Shown piece by piece: positions 8,476 through 15,608 of a stretch of 38,098 nt of DNA (the first letter of the stretch is position 1; each line of letters starts with the position of its first letter). The notes below the pieces were generated by a model. That model was not told the DNA's origin. It saw nothing but the letters and a program-made list of their open reading frames with translations, and made no database searches. The stretch is from the NCBI GenBank assembly GCA_963169875.1, contig CAUJEL010000204.1:1-38098 (forward strand). The letters are read 5' to 3'. This DNA comes from Candidatus Zhuqueibacterota bacterium. Its GTDB lineage: Bacteria > Zhuqueibacterota > Zhuqueibacteria > Residuimicrobiales > Residuimicrobiaceae. Made by a program: the position numbers and the translations under genes.

Positions 8476-8504
8476 AGTATACATAATATTTTATCTGTTG
8501 TCAA
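8476..8504 (-). promoter_or_regulatory. Strong promoter of lexA
   Basis: On the minus strand a perfect -35 TTGACA (8504-8499) is followed after exactly 17 bases by TATACT (8481-8476). The spacer is AT-rich. Transcription would start near 8470, giving a leader of about 35-40 bases before the lexA ATG at 8433. Confidence 0.8.
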
Positions 8505-8523
8505 GTCAAAAGTGCTATTTTGT

Positions 8524-8766
8524 TCACCTATTAGTAATTTCCTCACAGGGGATATTGAGGACCATGGCGAGACGTTCATGGATTTTTTCCGGCACTTCCT
8601 TTTCCTTGAGCAGCGCAAAGAGATGGACGGTGCTGCGCATGGTCTGAAGTTGCCGGGCGCACTCTGGACACTCCGTCAGGTGCTGTTTCAAGCGTTGACA
8701 GACATCGGAATCGATGTCTTCCGCCAATTCCGCGCAAATTTCATCGAGAATTTTTTCACAGGACAT
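8524..8766 (-). CDS. Small zinc-finger anti-sigma-like protein
   Basis: The 80-residue protein starts at MSCEK, six bases after an AAAGGGG site; an ATG five codons earlier overlaps the stop of the upstream UspA gene (ATGA). Its central segment HLTECPECARQ fits the H-x3-C-x2-C motif of the ZAS/putative zinc-finger family found in cytoplasmic domains of ECF anti-sigma factors. There is no membrane segment and no sigma factor gene nearby, so a soluble regulatory or redox-sensing zinc protein is as likely as a true anti-sigma factor. It is coupled to the universal stress protein gene. Confidence 0.65.
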   Translation of the reverse strand: MSCEKILDEICAELAEDIDSDVCQRLKQHLTECPECARQLQTMRSTVHLFALLKEKEVPEKIHERLAMVLNIPCEEITNR

Positions 8767-8777
8767 AACTGCCCCTT

Positions 8778-9671
8778 TCATTTAACCACCAGTACGGGTA
8801 TTTTTGACTGGCGCACCAGATGATCCGAAACGCTGCCCAGCATGATAGGTTCATCGGTGAAACGGCTGCGCTGACCAATGATGATCATATCGGCATGGTG
8901 ATTATGCGCGTATTCGATGATTTTATCCGAGACCGGGCCTATTTCCAGAACGCGGCTGCAATTAATTTTTTCCGGTAACACGTCCTGCGCGAAATGCGCC
9001 AGGGTTTCTGAGGCGCGATGCTGTAAAACAGGCATCAGCGAAGCCATGCCGGAGGTGCCATAATGGGCGAGAAAGCTGTCGTCAATGACATGCAGGAGAT
9101 CGATCTGAGTCTTTGCCGACGCAAGAGCAGCAGCCATTTCCAGTGCTTTTTTGCTGTTGGGTGAAAAATCGCTCCCCACCAACAGACGATTGTAATATTT
9201 CAGGGAGTCCCTGTTTTTTGATCCTTGCCGCACAGCCAGCACGGGACAGGCTGCCATTTTCGTCACCTTGTCGGCGACGCTGCCGAGAATCCATTGCGAA
9301 AGAGGTTTGTGGCCGTGTGATCCGATGGCCACCAGACCAATGTCATTCTTTTTAATAAAGGTGAGAATTTCTTCCGCCACATTGAAGCCGCTGCGTACAG
9401 TGGCATCGACTTTAACACCCTCGCTGTGAATCCCGGCGAGGCAAGCGTCGATCTTTTGAGAGGCTTTTCTCTCCAGATGGCCGAACAGGGCGTTCAAGGT
9501 CGAAATTTGCTTCTCTTCGATATCACTCTCTGCAAAAAGAGTCACGACATGCAGAAGCGTTATCGAGGTGTTAAAGATTTTCGCCAGGATCAAAGCATTT
9601 TGCATGGCCGCGTCCGCAGGCGCGGAAAAATCGCTGGCGACCAGTATATTCTTTATCGGTTCCATGGGCAT
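8778..9671 (-). CDS. Tandem-domain universal stress protein (UspA family)
   Basis: The 297-residue cytoplasmic protein is made of two UspA domains (about 4-150 and 158-297). Each starts with a ILVASDFS / LLVGSDFS strand and ends with the PVLAVR / PVLVVK strand. The first has a complete nucleotide-binding pattern G-2x-G-9x-G-S (GSHGHKP then ILGS), whereas the second has GQRS in place of GxxG, so probably only the first binds ATP. The start is taken at MPMEP, where AGGA lies 4 bases upstream; MEPIKN two codons later is an alternative. Such proteins are induced in stationary phase or stress and their biochemical role is usually unclear. It is 45 bases downstream of the CorA gene and overlaps the zinc-finger gene. 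Confidence 0.9.
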   Translation of the reverse strand: MPMEPIKNILVASDFSAPADAAMQNALILAKIFNTSITLLHVVTLFAESDIEEKQISTLNALFGHLERKASQKIDACLAGIHSEGVKVDATVRSGFNVAEEILTFIKKNDIGLVAIGSHGHKPLSQWILGSVADKVTKMAACPVLAVRQGSKNRDSLKYYNRLLVGSDFSPNSKKALEMAAALASAKTQIDLLHVIDDSFLAHYGTSGMASLMPVLQHRASETLAHFAQDVLPEKINCSRVLEIGPVSDKIIEYAHNHHADMIIIGQRSRFTDEPIMLGSVSDHLVRQSKIPVLVVK

Positions 9672-9716
9672 TCCATCCTAGTAATTAGATGCACAAACCG
9701 TAAAAAGTATGCACCA

Positions 9717-10631
9717 TCACCACTTTTTATACCGCCAAAACCAGTAGAATCCCAGGACCGAGACCAGGGCGATGCCGAGGACAAACCAGAACGCCAGCGG
9801 ATGCTTTTGCATGGGGATGCCGACGTTCATGGAAAAAGCGCTCACGACAAAAGTCGGCACCATGATACCAATAGTGACAATGTTGAGCGTCTTCATGAGC
9901 ACATTGAGGTTATTGTTCACGATGGAGGCGCGCGCATCCATCATGCCGGACAAGATATTGGAGTAGATTTCGGACTGGCGGTAACACTGCGAATTTTCAA
10001 TCATGATATCGTCCAGCAGTTCTTCTTCTTCCTGGATAAAGCCCATCTTGCTGCCATTATTTTTCAGCCGCTGCAGAAGGATCGAATTGGAGGTGATGGC
10101 ATTGAGATAATAGACCAGACTTTTTTCCAAGGAGAAGAGGCTGATCAGATACCGGTTCTCCATGGAGAGATTGATCTTTTCCTCCAGGTCGTTGGTGATC
10201 ATGTCAATGATCTTGAGATGTTCGAGAAAATGGTAGATGGAACGGTAGAGCATCTTGAGCATGACGTCCTTGAGGCTGGTCACTTTGGCAAATTTCTTGT
10301 CGTCAAAGATCGGCACATCCTCCGAGGCGACCAGGATGATCTTGTCAGCGAAAACGAACACACCCATGGAGGTGACCCGGAAGAGGAAGCGGTCTTCAAC
10401 CATATAGTTGCGCGGGCGCTTGAAGATCATGGCGACGTGTTCGGGTTCAAATTCCAGACGCGAGAGTTCATCGGGGTCGAGGGAAGAATTAAGCGTGTGT
10501 TCATCCAGTTTGAGATCGCTGGTGAGATACTTTTTCTCGGTCTCATCCGGATTGATATAGGTCAGGATCTGAGCCTCTGCAACGGAACAGGTCTGAATCT
10601 TTCCCTCGCAGATATGATAGCATCTCAACAT
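9717..10631 (-). CDS. corA: CorA family divalent metal transporter with SMN in place of GMN
   Basis: This is an inner-membrane Mg2+/Co2+ channel-like transporter of 304 residues. The start is the ATG of MLRCYHIC, preceded by GGAG 8 bases away; an ATG nine codons earlier has no such site. A large cytoplasmic alpha/beta domain is followed by long helices and two C-terminal membrane segments (about 240-265 and 275-297), ending in the basic WRYKKW. The family signature at the end of the first membrane helix, YGMNF, reads FSMNVGIP here, so the nearly invariant Gly is Ser. Variants of this position are found in related transporters with other ion preferences. The substrate is therefore uncertain. 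Confidence 0.88.
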   Translation of the reverse strand: MLRCYHICEGKIQTCSVAEAQILTYINPDETEKKYLTSDLKLDEHTLNSSLDPDELSRLEFEPEHVAMIFKRPRNYMVEDRFLFRVTSMGVFVFADKIILVASEDVPIFDDKKFAKVTSLKDVMLKMLYRSIYHFLEHLKIIDMITNDLEEKINLSMENRYLISLFSLEKSLVYYLNAITSNSILLQRLKNNGSKMGFIQEEEELLDDIMIENSQCYRQSEIYSNILSGMMDARASIVNNNLNVLMKTLNIVTIGIMVPTFVVSAFSMNVGIPMQKHPLAFWFVLGIALVSVLGFYWFWRYKKW

Positions 10632-10676
10632 AATCCAATCTCCTAACCCAACCTTCATTCCGAGGAATACGGCAGG

Positions 10677-10705
10677 AATGTACGGAATAAAAATGACATT
10701 TTCAA
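10677..10705 (-). promoter_or_regulatory. Candidate promoter upstream of corA
   Basis: On the minus strand TTGAAA (10705-10700) and TACATT (10682-10677) are 17 bases apart. The -35 lies inside the palindrome CATTTT-C-AAAATG (10697-10709), which could be an operator. The leader to the corA ATG would be about 40 bases. Confidence 0.4.
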
Positions 10706-10813
10706 AATGATTTATCGGGTCATTGACGATGAAAATGGTCTGAAAACAGGGATGCAGAAATTAACATTTTTTTGCGAAAATACAACACAAAAGTAAAGAC
10801 CGATAAAAAAAGC

Positions 10814-10841
10814 TTGCAAACTGATATGATTTCCTTATATT
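10814..10841 (+). promoter_or_regulatory. Candidate promoter for the S9 peptidase-GH13 unit
   Basis: TTGCAA (10814-10819) and TATATT (10836-10841) are separated by 16 bases in an AT-rich stretch. A start near 10848 would give an unusually long leader of about 250 bases that includes the folded segment 10871-10974. Confidence 0.45.
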
Positions 10842-10870
10842 TAAACAGGGATTTTCTCTCTTGGTGCATT

Positions 10871-10974
10871 TGACCCGGATACGGTGGCAGAGTCCGCTGC
10901 AAGTTCGATTCAATTTCTCCCTGAGGTGAACCACCTTTGAGGGAGAAGGCGTAGTTCGCACATGAACCGGGTTA
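10871..10974 (+). ncRNA. Candidate structured leader RNA (closed multi-branch fold)
   Basis: An outer helix pairs TGACCCGG (10871-10878) with CCGGGTTA (10967-10974), eight pairs with one G-U. Inside are three hairpins: GCAG/CTGC (10887-10890 with 10897-10900), the long TTCTCCCT/AGGGAGAA (10915-10922 with 10940-10947) capped by AGGTG-AAC-CACCT, and a short GCG/CGC (10949-10951 with 10957-10959). It lies between a promoter candidate and the S9 peptidase start. I cannot match it to a riboswitch class I know. It could equally be the footprint of a small repeat element, and the fold works on either strand. Confidence 0.4.
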
Positions 10975-11098
10975 AAAACAATTCATGCTCGAGCGGATTG
11001 ATAGATACTTTGATCGATTCGTCTCATCTGGCAGCCCATGCAGTTTGTGTCTTTTCTCTTTTCTAAAATTGTAACCTGGATGTACAAGGAGGGACATC

Positions 11099-13534
11099 AT
11101 GGGCCATACCATAAAATTATCAGCGATGTTCTTTTTTTGCTTTGGATTATTCATGATCGATTCAGCCCCACTCCGTGGTCAGGAAAATGGTTACCGCATG
11201 CCACCCGCGGAAATAGCCGCGCTGGTGGATGCGCCGGTCACACCCGTCCTATCGCTTTCGCCTGACCGCCACGCTTTATTGCTTCTGGACATTCCAGCCC
11301 TGCCCCCCATTGCTGAACTCGCGCAAACCGAAATCGCGTTGGCGGGAAGCAGGATCAATCCCCGGACCTTCGGGCCCAGCCGCACCCCCTATTACACAGG
11401 AATGCGCCTGAAACTCCTCGAAGAGGGAACGGAAAAAGAGATCACCGGGCTGCCTGAACAACCGCGGATTAATAATGTAAAGTGGTCTCCCGACGGCCAA
11501 TCCATTGCCTTCATGTTGAGCAAAAGAGATGGCACTGAACTCTGGCTGGCTGATCTGACAACGCACACGGCAAAACCGCTGCTTGCAAGAGTGAATGCGT
11601 GCTTTCCAGGCTCACCGTACGACTGGTTCCCGGATAGCAAAAGCCTGCTGTGCCGGGGGGTTCCCGATGACCACGTTACGCCGCCCGCTGCCAGCGACGT
11701 GCCCGCCGGGCCAGTAATCCAGGAAAATATCGGCAGAACAGCGCCGGCACGGACTTTTCAGGATCTGTTAAAATCTGCCCATGATGAATCTCTCTTTGAA
11801 TTCTATTTCACCGCACAGCTTCTGCGCGTCACCGTAGAAGGCCAGATTACCACCATCGGATCTCCAGGTCTGCACAGAACAGCCGAGATCTCTCCGGATG
11901 GAAATTATTTGTTGGTGGAGACGATTCATCGTCCCTTTTCATTCCTGGTGCCCATGTACCGTTTCCCCTATCGGGTTGAAATCTGGGACAGTAACAAGGG
12001 GCAATTGTTAAAAAATATGGGCGATCTGCCGCTGGCCGAAGAGATTCCGATCGCCCAGGATGCGGTTGCGCAAGGACCGCGAGAGTTCAGCTGGCGCGCG
12101 GATGCGCCGCATACCATCTATTGGTGTGAAGCGCAGGATGGCGGCGACCCCAGAATCGAGGTCGAGGTCAGGGACAAAGTGTGGACACTGAGTGCGCCCT
12201 TTCATCGTGATCCGCAGCTGTTGATCAATCTTTCCCTGCGCTATGACGGGATATACTGGGGAGATAGCCATACAGCCCTTGTTTCTGAACGATGGTGGGT
12301 GAACCGCAAAATCCGCCTATGGAAAGTTGCACCTTATAACAAAGAATCCAAGCCCGGGCTTGTTTTCGACCGTTCCTGGGAAGATCGCTACAGCAATCCG
12401 GGGGTCCCTGTCATGACGAACAACCAGTATGGCAGAGTATCACTTCGCTTTGCCGGGAATTCCCAGTGCATCTATTTGCGTGGTGCGGGCGCATCGCCCC
12501 AGGGCGACTTTCCTTTCCTGGATGAGTATGATCTCAAAGCGGGGCGTGCGAAACGTTTATGGCAGTGCACGGCGCCTTTTTATGAAGATTTCATCGATTT
12601 TCTCGATGTGCGAAATGAACGTTTTCTGACGCGGCGTGAATCCCTGGAAGAAACACCCAATTATTATATCCGAAAGATCAGCTCCAATCATCTTCAAGCG
12701 TGTACGCACTTTCCGCATCCCTACCCGCAGATGCGGGGTGTTCACAAGGAATTGATCCAGTATACCCGTGAAGATGGTGTGCAGCTCAATGGCACCCTGT
12801 ATACGCCCGCTGGATGGAACCGGGAGAAAGGCACTCTGCCGCTATTGATGTGGGCCTATCCTCAGGAATACAAAAGCGCCGCAGCAGCCGGTCAGGTTAA
12901 GGATTCTCCGTACCGTTTTGTCAGGCTGTCAACCGGCTCCCCGCTTTTCTGGTTGGTGCGCGGATACGCTATTCTGGATAACCCCACCATGCCGATCATC
13001 GGCGAAAAGGATCAACAGCCCAATGACACCTATATCGAGCAGCTGGTGTCCAGCGCGCGGGCCGCGGTCATGGAACTGCGGCGTCGCGGCGTAACGGATT
13101 CCAATCGCATCGCCATCGGAGGTCATTCCTATGGCGCGTTTATGGTGGCCAACCTGCTCAGTCATTGCGATCTGTTCAAAGCCGGCATTGCGCGCAGCGG
13201 CGCTTACAACCGCACGCTGACACCCTTTGGATTTCAGAGTGAGGATCGCACACTCTGGGATGCGCCGGATGTTTACGCAAGGATGTCGCCTTTCATGTAT
13301 GTGAAACAGATGAACACGCCGCTGCTGCTGATGCACGGCGAATCGGATAATAACAGCGGCACTTTTCCCATGCAGAGTGAACGATACTATGCCGCGTTGA
13401 AAGGCATGGGAAAAACAGTGCGGCTGGTCCTTCTCCCCAAAGAGAGCCATGGGTATCGCGCCCGGGAATCGGTGATGCATATGCTTTGGGAAATGGACCA
13501 ATGGCTGGAAAAATACGTAGCCCATTATCGCTAG
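11099..13534 (+). CDS. Secreted prolyl oligopeptidase-family serine peptidase, S9D glutamyl endopeptidase-like
   Basis: The 811-residue protein has a hydrophobic N-terminal signal peptide (about 4-27) and a strong AGGAGGG site before its ATG. An N-terminal beta-propeller-like region (about 60-540, with WSPDGQS at about 128 typical of WD/TolB-like blades) is followed by an alpha/beta-hydrolase domain. The catalytic triad is readable as Ser677 in GGHSYGAF, Asp750 in HGESDNN and His784 in KESHGY. The surroundings CDLFKAGIARSGAYNRT and LTPFGFQ closely resemble the S9D subfamily, which includes the chloroplast glutamyl endopeptidase. It probably degrades peptides in the periplasm or outside the cell. 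It is followed after about 20 bases by the GH13 gene, so the two may form a nutrient-degradation operon. Confidence 0.9.
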   Translation: MGHTIKLSAMFFFCFGLFMIDSAPLRGQENGYRMPPAEIAALVDAPVTPVLSLSPDRHALLLLDIPALPPIAELAQTEIALAGSRINPRTFGPSRTPYYTGMRLKLLEEGTEKEITGLPEQPRINNVKWSPDGQSIAFMLSKRDGTELWLADLTTHTAKPLLARVNACFPGSPYDWFPDSKSLLCRGVPDDHVTPPAASDVPAGPVIQENIGRTAPARTFQDLLKSAHDESLFEFYFTAQLLRVTVEGQITTIGSPGLHRTAEISPDGNYLLVETIHRPFSFLVPMYRFPYRVEIWDSNKGQLLKNMGDLPLAEEIPIAQDAVAQGPREFSWRADAPHTIYWCEAQDGGDPRIEVEVRDKVWTLSAPFHRDPQLLINLSLRYDGIYWGDSHTALVSERWWVNRKIRLWKVAPYNKESKPGLVFDRSWEDRYSNPGVPVMTNNQYGRVSLRFAGNSQCIYLRGAGASPQGDFPFLDEYDLKAGRAKRLWQCTAPFYEDFIDFLDVRNERFLTRRESLEETPNYYIRKISSNHLQACTHFPHPYPQMRGVHKELIQYTREDGVQLNGTLYTPAGWNREKGTLPLLMWAYPQEYKSAAAAGQVKDSPYRFVRLSTGSPLFWLVRGYAILDNPTMPIIGEKDQQPNDTYIEQLVSSARAAVMELRRRGVTDSNRIAIGGHSYGAFMVANLLSHCDLFKAGIARSGAYNRTLTPFGFQSEDRTLWDAPDVYARMSPFMYVKQMNTPLLLMHGESDNNSGTFPMQSERYYAALKGMGKTVRLVLLPKESHGYRARESVMHMLWEMDQWLEKYVAHYR

Positions 13535-13555
13535 AATATTTTTGTGAAGAAGATC

Positions 13556-15415
13556 ATGGTAAACAGGTGTTATTCATTTTTCATACGCTATGGAGTCATC
13601 ATGCTGACGCTGAGCCTCCCTGCGCTGCATGCGGGTGCAAACGCTTTTGAGGCTGCTGACTGGGGGCCGGAGTGGGCCCGCAAGGCGGTCTGGTATCAAA
13701 TATTCCCGGAACGCTTTCGCAACGGCGATCTGACGAATGATCCCGCTTTGATGGACATCAGAGGTGCCTATCCCCATGACATCACATCGCCGTGGCAGAT
13801 TCATCCCTGGGGGTCCGACTGGTACGAACTGCAGCCGTACGAGAAAGCGAACGGCAAGAGCATCTGGTACAATCTGCAGCGGCGGCGTTATGGCGGCGAC
13901 CTGGCGGGCATCCTTGAAAAACTGGATTATCTGGAAAACCTGGGTGTGACAGCGCTGTATCTGAATCCGGTTTTCATGGCCCCTTCTTCGCACAAGTATG
14001 ATGGCGCCACCTACCATCACGTGGACCCCAATTTTGGTCCTGATCCCGCAGGCGACCGCAGCCTGATCGCCTCTGAAAAACCCGTTGATCCATCCACATG
14101 GGTCTGGACCAGCGCGGACCGCCTCCTGCTGCAGTTGATCCGCGAGGTACACCGCCGCGGCATGTACATCATTCTGGATGGGGTGTTCAACCACATGGGC
14201 ATAAACAGCTGGGCATTTCAGGACCTAGTATTAAAAGGCGAGAAATCCGAATTCAATGAGTGGTTCACCATCACTTCGTGGGCAAAAACAAGCCGCCATG
14301 CGCCCTTTAGTTACCAAGGGTGGTTTGGTGTACAGGAATTGCCGGAACTCCGTGAAGATGAACAGGGTATCGTATCCGGACCCAGAGACTACATATTCGC
14401 GGCCACGCAGCGCTGGATGGATCCGGATCAGGATGGTGATCCCCGGGACGGTATAGATGGCTGGCGTCTGGATGTGGCGTTTTGTGTCGCCCATCCGTTC
14501 TGGAAGGCATGGCGGCAAAAAGTCATGTCGATCAATCCGCAGGCCTACCTAACCGCTGAAGTCATTGACAAGCCGGAAGTGATCCTGCCTTATCTTCAGG
14601 GCGATGAATTTGATGCTGTCATGAATTATAATTTTGCCTTTTCCTGTCACGATTTTTTCATCCGGGATCAAGGCCGCATCACCGTCACTGAATTCGATCA
14701 ACAGCTGGCAGGGCTTCGCAGCGCTTTCCCCGCAGGCGTTGCCTGGATCATGCAGAATCTGTTCGACAGTCACGACAGCATGCGTCTGAGCTCATTGATT
14801 GTGAATAAAGAACTGGGCTCATTCCGGGATTGGGGGCCCTTTTTTGAGAAAAGCAAGGGCTCCAATGCGGCTGTTTCCATGCGCAAACCGAATGCCCAGG
14901 AAAAACAGATTCTGCGTCTGATGACGCTGCTGCAGATGACCTACGTCGGCGCGCCGATGATTTATTACGGCGACGAGGTTGGCATGACCGGGGCCAATGA
15001 TCCATGCTGCCGCAAACCCATGCTGTGGGACGATATTCACCATGAAGATGAAGCGATGTCACCGCAGGGCACGCCTTTCCTTGAACCCATGCCAATTGCG
15101 CCGGACATGGATCTGTACCAGCATTATGCCGCCCTGATCAAGCTGCGCAAGGAGCACCCATGCCTGTGGACGGGTGGATTCAGAACCATCCTTGCCGATG
15201 ATCGCAGAGGATTGTATGGTTTTGAGCGCTACACAGATCGCGACAAGCTTGTTATTTTGTTGAACAACAGTGCCATTTCTCAACCTCTTTCACTCCCCGA
15301 AGGATGGAGCCACGCCGTGGATTTGCTCAGCGGCGAACGCTTTGCAGGTGCCAAGGGCGATTCCAGCTTACGCCTGCCTCCGCTGTGGGGGCGTGTTCTG
15401 CAGCCCTTGCCGTAA
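13556..15415 (+). CDS. Secreted GH13 alpha-amylase family glycoside hydrolase
   Basis: This is a retaining alpha-glucan hydrolase, with a signal peptide (YSFFIRYGVIMLTLSLPALHA) that sends it to the periplasm or beyond. The ATG at 13556 has a purine-rich AGAAG upstream; a GTG at 13544 is the alternative. The four GH13 motifs are present: DGVFNHM (about 208-214), GWRLDVA with nucleophile Asp at about 306, LTAEVID with acid/base Glu at about 335, and FDSHDS with the third Asp at about 407. A C-terminal beta domain follows (YGFERY...LLNNS). The protein resembles neopullulanase/cyclomaltodextrinase-type members without the N-terminal CBM34, but the exact substrate (maltodextrin, pullulan, glycogen) cannot be read from the sequence. 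Length is 619 aa. Confidence 0.9.
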   Translation: MVNRCYSFFIRYGVIMLTLSLPALHAGANAFEAADWGPEWARKAVWYQIFPERFRNGDLTNDPALMDIRGAYPHDITSPWQIHPWGSDWYELQPYEKANGKSIWYNLQRRRYGGDLAGILEKLDYLENLGVTALYLNPVFMAPSSHKYDGATYHHVDPNFGPDPAGDRSLIASEKPVDPSTWVWTSADRLLLQLIREVHRRGMYIILDGVFNHMGINSWAFQDLVLKGEKSEFNEWFTITSWAKTSRHAPFSYQGWFGVQELPELREDEQGIVSGPRDYIFAATQRWMDPDQDGDPRDGIDGWRLDVAFCVAHPFWKAWRQKVMSINPQAYLTAEVIDKPEVILPYLQGDEFDAVMNYNFAFSCHDFFIRDQGRITVTEFDQQLAGLRSAFPAGVAWIMQNLFDSHDSMRLSSLIVNKELGSFRDWGPFFEKSKGSNAAVSMRKPNAQEKQILRLMTLLQMTYVGAPMIYYGDEVGMTGANDPCCRKPMLWDDIHHEDEAMSPQGTPFLEPMPIAPDMDLYQHYAALIKLRKEHPCLWTGGFRTILADDRRGLYGFERYTDRDKLVILLNNSAISQPLSLPEGWSHAVDLLSGERFAGAKGDSSLRLPPLWGRVLQPLP

Positions 15416-15478
15416 CAGATCCCTTTCCTGCACTGCTGCCGTATTTGTACACCAACGAATAAAAAAATAACATTTCTG

Positions 15479-15507
15479 TTGCACTTTTCTCAATTTATGT
15501 GTAAACT
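15479..15507 (+). promoter_or_regulatory. Candidate promoter of the acyl synthetase gene
   Basis: TTGCAC (15479-15484) and TAAACT (15502-15507) are 17 bases apart in an AT-rich intergenic stretch, about 100 bases upstream of the gene. Confidence 0.45.
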
Positions 15508-15608
15508 ATATTGAATCAAATTCATTTTATGGGCATCAAAACATATACATTCAATTGTTTTACCCGATTTATTTGAATACTATTCATTAATTGGCAGGAG
15601 TGACCAGC

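Larger units (their letters stand above)
10632..11098. other. 467-base divergent intergenic region
   Basis: The region separates corA (minus) from the S9 peptidase gene (plus). It contains a corA promoter candidate, a plus-strand promoter candidate, a 104-base segment with cloverleaf-like folding and a final 120 bases with only the ribosome site. I see no coding frame with family resemblance. Confidence 0.5.

Noticed and set aside
10898-10915. GTTCGATTC, resembling a tRNA T-loop
   Set aside because: The flanking five bases do not pair, and there is no anticodon or acceptor stem at the right distance.
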